NCBI GenBank assembly: GCA_017590115.1
Contig: JAGGNK010006426.1
Span: 445,221 to 509,220 of the forward strand
Direction of reading: 5' to 3'
Length of the DNA stretch: 64,000 bases
Origin: Montifringilla adamsi
Lineage: Eukaryota; Chordata; Aves; Passeriformes; Passeridae
Of this stretch, positions 1 to 12,100 are shown in pieces. Numbering within the stretch: position 1 is the stretch's first letter; every line of letters starts with the position of its first letter. Under the pieces are notes generated by a model that saw only the letters and a program-made list of their open reading frames with translations, made no database searches and had not been told where the DNA came from. Both the position numbers and the translations under genes were made by a program.

Positions 1-763
1 ACAAAAAGCTGAGAATAACAGCTATAAAAGCAGCTTACTTTCATTGAATCCTAATTATAAGAGCACTTTTCACTCTGCTACTTGAATATTCAGAGCTACT
101 ATTAATTTGCTGGGAGCGGTTTTCATTTTCCACATATCTTCAGGATTCAATTAAACTATTCTAGATACATTTTTAGAGTTTTAAAACATTTACACTCTGA
201 ATATATAATTTTACTTATTCATGGAGTTGAAAAGATTTGTTAATGACATTTTCTAAAGGAGAAAAAGAGAGATGATTAAGTAATAGGGCTGTTTTTCACT
301 GAAATTATGAAACAAAATAGAACACAGCACATTATCTATTTCATACAGCTTTCATGATACAATTTGTGAGAAGTTCATAATGGTATGCTTGCAAGGTTGC
401 AAGTCTTTTACCAGCCAAAGCAATAGTAAGACAAACTCAGGTTCAGAAAAAGGTAGTATATAATTAGTAGTTATATCTTCAGAACTTGGTTTAGTCATTG
501 AATAATTAATACCTACTACATATGTCTGCAAAACTCTGTTCTACTATAGGTCAACACAAGCAGTTAATATAACAAACAATCCCAGGTTTAAGAATTTAAA
601 ATGTAAGCCTTGTATTTTGCCTTTGAAAGATAAATGACCCAATTGCAGCAAGCGCACATCTACGGAGATCACCAACTGCAGAGGAGGGTCAGATCTTAAG
701 ATCAGTTAATTGAAGTGACAGATAACATGGCAATCTTTCTGGGCAAGTTATTTCCCTACCAGC
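1..763. other. No gene seen; AT-rich unique DNA
   Basis: No open frame with recognisable protein character and no match to the repeat families seen elsewhere in the window. Ordinary AT-rich non-coding sequence leading into the A/C tract. Confidence 0.6.
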
Positions 764-1084
764 AGAAACAAAAACAAAAATAAAAACAAAAACAAAACAA
801 AAACCAACCAACCAACCAAACAAACAAAAAAAACCCCCCCAAGAAAACCCAAAAACCACCAAACAAAAAAAAAAAGCAAACCAAAAACCAAAAAAACCCC
901 CACCAAAATAAACAACCCAAAAAACAAATAAAAAATCCCAAACCAAACCAAATCAACAAACAAACAAACAAAACCCCCCCCAAAAAAAAAACTAAACCAA
1001 AACCCCAACCAAAAAGCACCAAAAAAAACCAACAAAAGAAAAACAAACAACAAATCCAAACCACAACACATAAAAACAAAAAAT
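764..1084. repeat. A/C-only low-complexity tract (about 320 bp)
   Basis: The plus strand is almost entirely A and C, with runs such as AACC, AAAC, AAAAC and blocks of seven or more C, and only a scatter of G and T. It has no fixed unit, so it is a low-complexity tract rather than a clean microsatellite. Open frames of 85-113 codons on the minus strand here (Phe/Gly/Leu/Val/Trp-rich) are produced by the G/T composition of that strand and are not genes. Similar but shorter A/C tracts recur at about 18069, 18240, 23749, 29555, 31339 and 54801, always with A/C on the plus strand. Confidence 0.9.
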
Positions 1085-2567
1085 TGTTACTTCTCATATT
1101 TTGTTAGAATTTTCTGTGATTCACTTTGTGCCCTCAGCACTTGTGGATGAATCCTGTCAGATCTCAGTGACTTGTGTCTATCTGATTCATATAAACATTC
1201 CTCAACCTCATCCTCGTCCACCAAGTCTTTCTTATTTCAGATTTTCCCACTTGAACCTGGAATTTGTGGACACAGGTCTTACCAATGAAGACACGGATGA
1301 AGAAGGGCACTGAGTGATTCAGCCTATTTTTAAGGTCTTTGCCAGCAGGTTCTGCTCCTGTTCTTCCTTTTGAGGCTGCTGAACCTGTAGTTATAACTGC
1401 ATGTTCTCATTGTATCAGCTGGAAAACAGAGACTGACTAGGAGCTACAATCAAGGTCACAGAGAAAATTAGAACTTGTGAGTCCAAGAACTGCTCTTAGG
1501 GCACACAGTCTACACTGCTGTTTCTTTGAATAAAGTCTTATTTTAATGTGCATAATGAATGGGGGTGGGGGGGAGGGGGAAAGGCCATAAACAAGTGATT
1601 TTTTTAGATCCTCAATAACAGCTGAGCCTCTACAAACAAAATGTCAAGTCATCAAAGTGAGCAAAAACAATCTGAATGCAATCCTGCAACTCAAACTAAG
1701 ACTTCTTCCTCATTCCTTTAAACCTCTTAGAGTGAATTTAAGCAGATTCACAGAGTGAAATGAAGCCAGGTACTCTCTTCAAAGTGTTTTCCTTTCTCCT
1801 TTTTTTTTGCTTAAACTGGAAATCAAAATGTTGAATGCTGTAAGAAAGTTTTTTGCTAAGTACATTTTGAGTGCTGCATGTATTTGCCAAAAAAGAAACC
1901 AGCCACCGTGGGTGGTGATCTTCTAAAGTAGAAAGGGAAAAGGTCACTTAAGGCTTTATTCCCTAGGGTGTTATGTGGCTAAGCACATGCTTTAAAACTT
2001 TGCTGCATAAGTGACACTTTGCTCAGCACCTTGCAGAGCTCATCCTTAGCAAGGCAGTAATGATTTACTGGTGCCATCTTTTTTAAGTATTTAAGCAAAT
2101 GACTATGCTTTTGAGGATTAAAACTTCTTTTAGATGGGATTCACTCAAGTTCAGGAATTCATTGCAAAGCCTTTCAAGTGCTTAATTTTCATGTTTGGAA
2201 TATGCTTGAGAATTTGGCAGCTCACTGAAGAACAGGCTCCAGAAATCCCAGTTACGATTTAAACATCTCCACCCACATAACACTACCTGGCTCATTTCTG
2301 CTAAAGGGCTGTACTTGCCATAGGTCTGAATTTTGCTTTCCCAAAACCATTGTGCTTTGTCATTTTAAAGTCTTGATAATTGTATTACATTTGGGGAGTT
2401 TTGCTGAGCATTTTTTTCCTAAAATACAGTTATTCATTAATTTAATTTTTTTTATACAGGCTGCTATTACTTCTGGCCAAAAGACATCCATACCACAGAT
2501 TAAAATACAACATTATTAGCAGCATACTCACTGCTAAATAGTTAGATTTCAAAATAATATTTGACAA
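1085..2567. other. No gene seen; unique AT-rich DNA
   Basis: No recognisable coding or repeat sequence apart from the G-run cluster listed separately at 1561. Short open frames (for example 1101-1313 and 1738-1947) have no protein-family features that I recognise. Confidence 0.55.
1561..1579 (+). other. G-run cluster, G-quadruplex candidate
   Basis: Three runs of five, seven and five G separated by single T and A bases, in otherwise AT-rich DNA. The seven-G run can supply two G-triplets, so a four-stranded quadruplex with one-base loops is possible on the plus strand. Nothing nearby indicates a promoter or origin. Confidence 0.5.
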
Positions 2568-3137
2568 AATCATAGAATTATCGAATATCATGAGTTAGAA
2601 GGAGTCCACAAGGATAATTGAAGTCCAAATCCTGACTCTGCACAGGACACACCAAGAGCCACACCATGTGTGTTGTGAATGTTGTCTAAATGCTTCTTGA
2701 ACTCTGTCAGGCTTGGAGCTGTGACCACTTCCCTGGGATGCCCACTCCAGTGCTCAAACACTCTCTCAAACTCTCTCTCAAACTACTCTGGGTGAAGAAC
2801 CTTTTCCTGATATCCAACCTAAACCTCCCCTGATACAACTTCATGCCATTCCCTCGGGTCCTGTCACCGCAGAGAAGAGATCAGTGCCTGCCTCACCTCT
2901 TCCTCTTGTGTGGAAGTTGTAACTGCAGTGAGGCCTCAACCCAGTCTCCTCTTCTCCAGGTTAAACACACCAAGTGACCTCAGCTGCTCCTCATACTGCT
3001 TCCCCTCAAGGCCCTTCACAATCTTCAATGCCCTTATTTGGACAGTCTCTGATAACTTGGTATGTTTTATATAATGTGCTGCCCAAAACTGCACACAGTA
3101 CCCAAATGATGAGGCTACACTGGTGCAGAATCGAGCT
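2568..3137 (-). mobile_element. CR1 LINE fragment, 3' end at left
   Basis: Read on the minus strand this is the 3' part of a CR1 non-LTR retrotransposon: the end of ORF2 and the 3' UTR. The left edge carries a degenerate copy of the terminal octamer tail (catagaatta-like). The central part matches the CR1 region specifying the conserved 'gtgaagaacc ttttcctgat' type block, followed to the right by the block that corresponds to the ORF2 C-terminus. It is 5'-truncated near 3137, as is typical of CR1. Small internal duplication of a CTCTCTCAAA motif near 2760-2785. No intact frame remains. Confidence 0.9.
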
Positions 3138-6100
3138 AGAGTTCATATAGCATGTAACAATATTTCATACTTTCACATATGTATATTCTTTACGGAGCGA
3201 AAATACAAACTGACTTACAATAAATATCATAACAGTTTATTATCTCTAATTAATAAATAGGAATAAATTATATGTTTGGAACCTTAGATGCTTTCCTATG
3301 ATTTTTACAATTGATCTTTTATTGTTCCACCTAAAAATCAATGTCTTCATTATTATCTTCTTTGAAATGCTTATGAATGGGATCCAGCTAACAGCTATTT
3401 TGACTAATCTCCCTGAAGATGGTCTGAAATTTTTCATAACATTACACTTTCCTCTGAAGAATTTTTAATTATTTTTAATTAAAAAATGCTATTCTTCCGT
3501 CTTCTTTTTGCACATTTAGTATCCATTTTCCATTTTTTCAAATAATACAGAAAGTATATGGTAGTTTTCCCAATCTATATAAGTCTACAGAGATTTTTAA
3601 TGCGCTCTTACAAAATGACTTTTTTGTGACATCCACCTTCCCTTTAAAGGGCTGAACAGGATGCAGCCAAGCCAGTTATGATGGAGCTGTCTCAGCCAGC
3701 TGTTTGAAAGATACTCTAATTTATGTCAGCTGTTGTAACCTCAGCACAGCCGTGTCTTCTGCAATAGAAACACTCTGACCACTTTTTATTGCTCTTTGCC
3801 TCGACATCTTGTTTCGCTGGGTTTCTTAAGAAGGAGTTAAAGGAGACAATTTTTTACACTTTCTGTTGCTAGGTATCTTCTTCCCCTTAATAACCAGTCA
3901 TCCCTAGGTAGGACACCAGAAAAACAGTAGCAAAAAAAAATATAGCTGCTATTTGTGTATAGGTCGTACATTGCAGGGGCAGGCTGGGGAGGAGACAATC
4001 TGGCTTTAATTTTCTGTTTAAAAAATGCAACAAACCAAGCCAAACAAAAAACCATCACCTGAAACCAATCAGACAAAAACTGAGCAACCAAAAACTAGGT
4101 TAGAGAGTTTAAAGTAGATTGAACTAGATCATCGACAGCAAAGGAGAGAGAAACTGAAGGAAAACATTTCTAGACACCCTTTTTACCCAAGTGCTACTTG
4201 AATTTAGGACACGTTTCAGCTTCATCAAGTTTACAGCTCAGTGTGAAATGCTAACAGTTACATTATTTTTATAACATTTGTACCAACAAATCAGCCCATA
4301 CATCTTATGTATAACTTGGGTATTTGGGACATATTCTGACCTGATGCATTTCATAGATATAATAAAATACATTTTCTTGAATCTGAAAAACTGTTTTTCT
4401 TAGTTCCAGCAGTTTCTTTCATTTGCCTTCAAATGAAGCAACTGAAGGAGAGAATTCCTGTAATAACTGACACTGCTGGAATTATACTTGGTTTATTCAC
4501 ATGCCAGTGAGATAAATGCCACTTGATAAATGTGTTCTTTGTAATAGCTACGTACTGTGGTGCAGCTGTACTCAAACTCCCTGTGTCCAAGCCATCTTTT
4601 GAACTAGACATCGAGAGTTGCCTCAGTGCAGCTCTAAGCTTGATTGAATTAGTCATGGCTATTACTTCTCAAATGCAACTATACTGCATCTGGGACCCAG
4701 GCATGTATTGCTATATGGTTTTGTACTGAGTCACACAGACATTAAAACCCTAGCAGACCTTGACAGAACTCCTTTATTTGTGCCCTATTAGCAATATGGA
4801 GCTGTCCCAAGACACACATCTAAGAAATAAAGTCAAGCACAGAAACATTCTCTGTTGTCACAACTAATCTCTAGGCACTCTTGAGAGGATACAAATGAAA
4901 AAAAAATCGTATATCATTAGGCTTTTTAAAGTGGCATTGATAGTAGCTTATCTTACTATGAACAAGAAAAAAAAATCAGCTTCATAGATAAAATTAGGGG
5001 AAAAAATTGAGGTATTTAACTAAAATATCACCTGGGTATATAGGCATTTGAGAGGAGATAGAAAGTTAATGAAGAGAAGAAAAGGTATTGAACATTGCTG
5101 AACTCAGATTTCTTTCTCCAATGAGTAAATTTTTATAACTGCTTTGCTGTTAGAAATGTTTTATATTTTAGACTCTGTCTTCACCAAGTTAGACCAAAAG
5201 GTGTCACTGAAGTAACCTGAATGTCAGTACTGTAACCAAATTAATTATCTTTCTTGTTCTCACAGTTTCAGAAGGCTGGCTCCAAAACTGAAGCAGACAC
5301 AGAGGATTTTACTCTTCACTCTGCTTTCCTATGTATACATGGTGTTTGCACTTTTAGCTCTTTTCTGCTTGTTGAAGCATTCTTACTGTTACTTTATTGC
5401 TTATTAGTCATCTCAATCAGCACCAGTGGCAATATGAGGGGGGGAAAAAAAAAAAGGATAAAAAAGATAAACCTGTGCATTGCTTTGATTTTATCTGTTG
5501 ATAAAGTCCATCTCTCTCACTTTTGAACTCTAAACCTGGAATTTCATCCATGCTGTATACTGTCCATGGTGCTAAGAATTAACCCCTGCTATGCATTGCA
5601 GTAGTTATATAAACATATCAATGAATATATCACTTCACAGACTTTTGCATCTGGTAGAAATAAAAGCTCTGTAGTGTAACATTAAGAACTGGTGCACAGA
5701 TGATACAGTCTACTTAATTTATTCATAGGCCATGAGTACTTACGGTGAAATTTTACTGATAGCTCCAAATATTGCTAGTATTATTCCATACAGACACAGC
5801 TATATTATTCCAGCTTCCAAACACGTAGAAATCCAGAAGAATTTCAAAGCTAAAAAATTCAAATAAGACTTCCCTAATTTTTTCTGAATGCACGCTGTTA
5901 ATATAAGACAATTAAATAATATTATTTTTCTTACCTACTCACCATGAAAACAGTGAGTTCTTCTTGTTAAATACAGAGAGAAAAATGTGTATGAATACAC
6001 CACCAGTGCCATGGAAGCAGAGTCCATAAGCATAAAGCTTATGAGACCAATCAAACGAAAAAATAAAATAAAATAAAAGCATCACATAGTCAATCCAGGA

Positions 6101-6718
6101 CATACCTCCTCCCAAAATTCATCACAAACACCTGATAAACTTGGGCAACTTGAGGAAATACAACTCAGTGTTTACTAAATGCAAAAGAATTTGAAGCTAT
6201 GGATGATCTTCATGTCTGATGAGGAGAATCAATTCTATGCTGTATCTTCCATTTTTACTATTGTCTCAGCTGTTTTATAAAGCCTCCTAAATAAATAGAA
6301 GTGCTAAGTTTCAGTCAACTGACGTTAACTGTAAGAAAACTGTAACATTCTAAGTCTGCCAAAAGTGCATCAGAATAAATCCAATTATATCCATCACATT
6401 TACAATGTGAACAATTTTTCTAACCTTCACATTTAGTTTTTCTTTTTTTTTTTAATAAGAAATATGAGGAATCCAAACTCTCTTAATTTTCTATTATGTC
6501 TTTTAAATAAAGATTTTTATTGGCAATTTTTAAACGCTCCATTTTTAAAGGAGGGAGTAGTATTATATTCAGTTTACATTATTTAATACATATCCACATA
6601 AAGTTAGGAATGTGTCATAGTCTGTGATGCAAGAACACATTTGTATTGGTAAAAATTTACTTGGCTGTATAATACATGCAACTGGATTAACTATATTTTT
6701 AATATAGTTAAATATAAA
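3138..6718. other. No gene seen; unique AT-rich DNA
   Basis: No recognised coding sequence, RNA gene or transposable element. Short mononucleotide runs only. Reported open frames (for example 3837-4091, 4523-4729, 5254-5526) lack domain-like features, and 5254-5526 runs through a G/A-run low-complexity patch near 5437-5470. Confidence 0.5.
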
Positions 6719-6746
6719 TTTATATTAATTAATTAATTAATATAAA
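6719..6746. repeat. 28-bp perfect AT palindrome with TAATTA repeats
   Basis: The segment reads the same on both strands over 28 bases and is built of overlapping TTAA/TAATTA steps. An adjacent imperfect inverted repeat (AACTATAT and ATATAGTT around TTTTA, about 6689-6709) lies just upstream. It could extrude as a cruciform, or simply be an AT-rich slippage product. TAATTA is also the core of many homeodomain binding sites, but no function can be shown from sequence alone. Confidence 0.75.
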
Positions 6747-9700
6747 ATCTGCTGAAATTGCACAATCACCTGAAAACGACCCCATATTTTACTCTTTGTT
6801 ATAACAAAACCATAACATACATGGGATTATACATGAGTCTACATAGTCTGAATTTGGCTAAAGGTAGAAAAAAAGTGATTTTTCTACCCTGAGGAGTTCT
6901 ATATTTTGAAACTTCTCCTCTTTGGAAGAGGAAAATAAAGCTGTGATAACTTTTTTATGCAAAATTCATAAAATTATAAAGTTCTGTGGATTTGTCTTTT
7001 TCAACTTATTCTGATTTTTTAAAATTTAATATTTTGAAATTATTTTTAAAGGAAAAGACTCATGTCACTACCTTAATAAAAATTTTTTGAGACTGACATA
7101 TGTGTTTTTAAAGAAAATAATGAACTGAAATAGAATAATGTTTCAGGAGAAGTTAATCTACATCCATACACAGTGTTATGATATTTGGGTCCTTTAACTG
7201 TTAGCAATACAAATAATTAAAATGGTTTTTAAATTTATTTTAAAATCACATCAAGTAATTTGACAAAAATCAAAAAAGCCTACTTCAGCAGCAATGTCAT
7301 GTAGACCAGAGGATTTTTCATCATCATATTTTTTTAATCTAGTAAATCTTACAGACCAGAAACTATCTGTTTCATCATGCAGAGAAAGTGCCAAAAGACA
7401 AACAGATATGTTGTACAGCTATTAAAGTGTGTTTAAAACAATGATTAATACTAGTTTTCAGAAATTACTCACAACAGTCTAACCCAATAAAACTTCAAGT
7501 GTTTTAACACACACATTACCATAACTAATAATAAAATGGGGTCAAGTCTTGATGACAGGTTTGCCATTTGTCTTTTAAGTGACTTTTATATGCTTCAGCA
7601 AAACATATTTTAAAGCTTCATGATATTTCAAAATACCTAAAATAGATGCAACAGCTAAACTGTGAGCATTAACGTATTTTATGCAAGATTACTATTCATG
7701 TGTGAATATGCTACATAACTCAAAAAAACCCTTTAGTGTCAGAGTTTGAACATGGCATGAATTTCTTTATGTATCATACAAAAATAACTTTTTAAAGTAA
7801 TTGAATGCCATCATTAGAAGGAAATGGCTTAATATAAACAATTTTAAAACTGGAATATTCTGCTTGTATATTTTTTCTCTTACTCAGGATGTACCAAAAA
7901 AGAGATGCCATCTGAATATATAAATACCATATTGATTAGGAGGCATTTTTCTTTACCATAATAGGATGAAATGAAGTGATTTCTACATCTACAAGACCGT
8001 ATAGCCAATAACTTAATGTGTTTTAGTATGTCTAAAGATTCTGCATTCCCAAAGTAAAAGTTTCCTATTTTCACTATTTTTTTAATGTGGCAGAAACCAA
8101 CAGACTTATTAAAGAAAGTACTTTCAAAAGTTCAAGAATGTCAGTGGAGTTCAGTTTCATACATCTTCTCAAAACTGAATTTAGATCAATATTGGATCAT
8201 TACTTGCCACTGAAATGGAATTCAAAATCAATTTATAGCTTTTACCTTCTGTACGTATAGGTGGAGATGCATTTTCCTCCTTTAAACAATTACGCTGTAT
8301 GGCTTCCCACATGTCTAAGTGTATCCCTAGTGTATTTCACTTCAAGTCCTGCATCACTCTTAAAAAAACAACTAGCACCTAAACACATATTCTCATCCAA
8401 TTACACATATTAAATATCAACAGATTATTGATGATGGCTTATTAACCTTTTTCTTAGAATTTTGGTTGAACACTTTGCCTATTGCAGATGCATACTTCCC
8501 ATGTTCTCCTATATGATTACTGTTGGCAGAAAGATATAGCTCTCCTCAGGTCAGAGTTCACTGCTCATACATTTCTTTGTTACACAGGTGGAACAACAAC
8601 ACTCAGAGAAATGTTATTTGCAACAGGCTTGAAAGACTAACAAATTAAGTTATTCTTCCATTTGGCCAGCCTCAATAAAAGTAGAAAGTGTTCTTCAAGC
8701 TAACTCTTGAGAGAAAGTTGTTTCTATAGCTGCTTTATTTTCATTTCTTTTTGTTATCTTGTGTACTTTTTTTTTTTCAGACTTCTCTGTTCTTATATAT
8801 AAAATGGGACAAAGCACAATAAATACAAAGACTCCACATATATTTAATAAGGTCTATAGTTTGTGGATGTTTTGTTTGTATTATTTAAAATTTTAAATAT
8901 TGTCTTACTTGTGTATGAATATAATTTCACAATGGAAAGGTGCAGAAGACACAACAGGAGTAAGAGGCACTCAGCACCTTCCAGGCTGACACTTCTAACA
9001 AACATAGCTTTTGTGGATTACAGCACATACAAACAAATCTGTTGTTGGCTTTCACAAAGCAATTTGATTATTATCAGCATTCTCAATAAATCATTTATGG
9101 CAATACTAGCAAGATGTGGGGATCCAGAGGAAAAAATCAATTCACAAAATTCCTTTCCATCTTTAAATGTAGCTAATTGATAGGAAATTACACGTTTAAT
9201 TTCTTGTCTCTATTGAAGGTCTTTTAGTGTAACTGTGCGGAGAGAGTCCTACGACCTCATGCAGGTCTCTGCCCTCCCTTCAGACAGGTAACTCCTCCCA
9301 TTTGCCTCTTTATTTGCCCCCTTGCACCTTCCCTGAGTCAGTACATACAGATGAAGGTCTACACTGAGGCTGTCAACTAACCCTTCTCATTTTTTATTAA
9401 GGTGGATCACCAGATTTTCTGCACTATTGGACATTAATAATTCATTTATTTCACCACTATGTTTCTGACACTGCCCAGGAAGAAACACTTTGAGAGAAGA
9501 TGAAAACAGTAGCTGACAATGAAAGCTCTTAGTTGTTATCTCTGTCTTAGGGCCTCAGATTGCTTTTTGCTTAACTCCTTCCCCTCCTCCAAAAAAGCAG
9601 CAGTCTACAGGAAGTTTGGATTTTTTCTGAGTCCATGAAAATACCTAATCAGTGCTCAGTTTGTGCTAACTTGCCAGCCTTCCGGCACTCAATCCCATAT

Positions 9701-12040
9701 TTCAATTACATCTTCTTTTAAAAACAGTACTGTACTTGACCATCTTGCACATTCTCTCTCAAGTTTGCTAGCATGAAAAATCCTGGACATTAAGTTTCCT
9801 TCTAACTTCTTTTAATTGTTCATTGGTTTCTCAACTTATATCTCCTACTTCTCTCTGAGACAGCTCAGTATTTTAAACCTTTCTATACTTCTTTTAATTT
9901 CTTTTCAACTTTAACATTAAATCATTGCTATTTTTGATCTATGATTACCAGAAAAGAACACAAGCATTTCAGCCCATCCACCCATGGATATCTCAACAGG
10001 ATAAGTAATCCAGGTTTTTGTCTTTGACATTTTCTCCATAGCAAAATTATTCACTGAAACAATGGAAATTCTATTTTAATTTAGAGCTCACGCTTAGAAA
10101 ATTCAAAATTAAGCTTATTTTTCTTAATTACATTTCCTTGTTCTGTTGTTTTAATCCAAATTCACAAGGAATATACAACAGAAAAATAAGTTATGTGTTT
10201 TTTCTCCCAAAATATGCCAATGTGTACTTTGTTCACACTTTACAAAACATGTTTTGAATGACCCATCTCTTCCTATAGGCTTTGCTCTATGATTAATAAT
10301 GCCATCACTGAAGCAAATCTAAAACAACACTGTTATGTCTGTTTCAGTTGGTATATCAGCTCAATTATTGCAGTAGCTTTACCTGTTTACAGTCAAAATC
10401 TGTAGCAAGGAATCCTATTGATTTAGCAATAGATTTTGGTGAGGAAAAATTGACATGATTCAAACCTAAATCAGAATTTGTATGTGAAAAGGAAATGAGA
10501 CATATACTTAACAGATGTCTGCTTTATAAATCCTGCATTAAAATATACAGGAATCTTCTTAGTAGGAGCTTAAGGCCATAATGAATCAATCATGGCAGTT
10601 TTAATTTTCATTTATATCATTATCAAACAAATATTCATGAAAGAACAAACAGTGTTAAGCGCTCAAGAGGGCTGAGAATGGAAAGTATTCTCAAAGGAGG
10701 TCACAACATTTCTTCAAAAATGATATGATATGAAAAAAATATTTTGGTAATATTAAACTATATATAAAATCACAATTTTCTCATGTAAAAAGTATTTACA
10801 ACATTTATTTGAAGAAAAAATTTCTAGCACTGTAGAAGAAATTCTTCCATTCAGCTTTTTCATCATGAACTCTTTGTGACCCCATTTAAGGAAGATTTTG
10901 CAAGAGATACTATCCTTGTCAGGATGAATTTGATTCAAGCAACAGTTGCTGTATACTGCAGTGATTTTAGCTTCTTTGTTGAAAGAAGCTAGCTTTGAAG
11001 ATTTACAGTCAAAGATTGAATCTAGCAGTTCACCGTAAACTCCATTTATCATCGGACATTACCTTATCAGATAGTTGCACACGGTAGAGAAAAATACAGA
11101 GAAGGTTTCATTAATTCTTTGGTGAATGTGGCTCTATTCTAATGATATATAGCTTCAACATGAACATTACACCGTGGACTGACTTTATTACCAACAGTTC
11201 ACATGAACATGTGCCTATAACTCTTAAAAATGGCAAAAGCGTCATCCTAAAGCAGTTTCACCTGTGAAGTTTCTTGCCTAATAGAGCAACTTTATTTCTC
11301 TGTCTCATTAATTCAAGGGCAAGTTTGTGTTATAAGAAAAAAATGACAGAGTATTAGATACATTTCAAAGATTTTCAAAAAGGTGTATTGAATAAGTACT
11401 AATCAAACACAGTATCAGAAATACTTGCATACTAAATAGTTGATCTATGATATCTGCAGCCCTAGGATGATTCGTCTCATTAATAGACACCTTGTGTTTG
11501 GGTAAATCCCTTTCAGTAAAACTCCAGACCAGACTATGAAGCTACCCCAGTATTCTAATTTGTAATTCTGTTATTTCCTTCAATTTCACACTCTGTCCCT
11601 AAGAAATCAACCAAGCTGTTTCCATTGTACACAGAATATAAAGAACTTATGAAAACAAGTACCTGTGAGTTTGGGATAGGAATCTGATAGTACTGTAAGG
11701 CAGTTTAACCTGTTAAGTTCCAAAAGGTTCATAGTTACACTTCAGCACACCTAATAGGTGTTGAAAGCTAGCACATTGATTATTAATTTATTTATTGTAA
11801 AAAAAAAATGTTTTACTTTTTTAGAATATTTACACACTGATTTGTTAAAATACATATGAAATTGGGGTTAGGGGGCTAGTGCTATAAATTAACTTGTTCA
11901 TTTTATAATGGGTTGTCCTTTTGCATGTCTATAGCTAGCAGGTGGTTGAGATTCTTGAAAATCTGTTGTGCTACCAAATAATAAATTTAGGTTTTTACTG
12001 TCTCTAATTCCAAATGAAAATTTGGTGTCAGAAATTAAGT
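6747..12040. other. No gene seen; unique AT-rich DNA
   Basis: More than 5 kb without recognisable exons or transposons. Open frames at 7880-8074, 8863-9180 and 10753-11052 are isolated, have no family motif that I recognise, and are of a length expected by chance in this much sequence. The block around 9230-9370 is less AT-rich but unassigned. Confidence 0.5.
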
Positions 12041-12100
12041 ATTCACAACCACCAGTAACAGATTAATAATGATTAATAATTCACAACCACCAGTAACAGA
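12041..12100 (+). repeat. Two 22-bp direct copies, 38-bp period
   Basis: A 22-bp sequence beginning ATTCACAACCACC occurs at 12041-12062 and again, identically, at 12079-12100, with a 16-bp AT-rich spacer that itself contains a repeated GATTAATAAT. The identity of the copies points to a recent local duplication. Confidence 0.8.

Noticed and set aside
748..1097. Overlapping minus-strand open frames of 85-113 codons that look like membrane proteins
   Set aside because: They translate the G/T-rich complement of an A/C tract; the hydrophobic composition is a by-product of base composition.
10753..11052. 99-codon minus-strand frame with several cysteines
   Set aside because: Cysteine spacing fits no finger or knot motif I know, and there is no supporting context.
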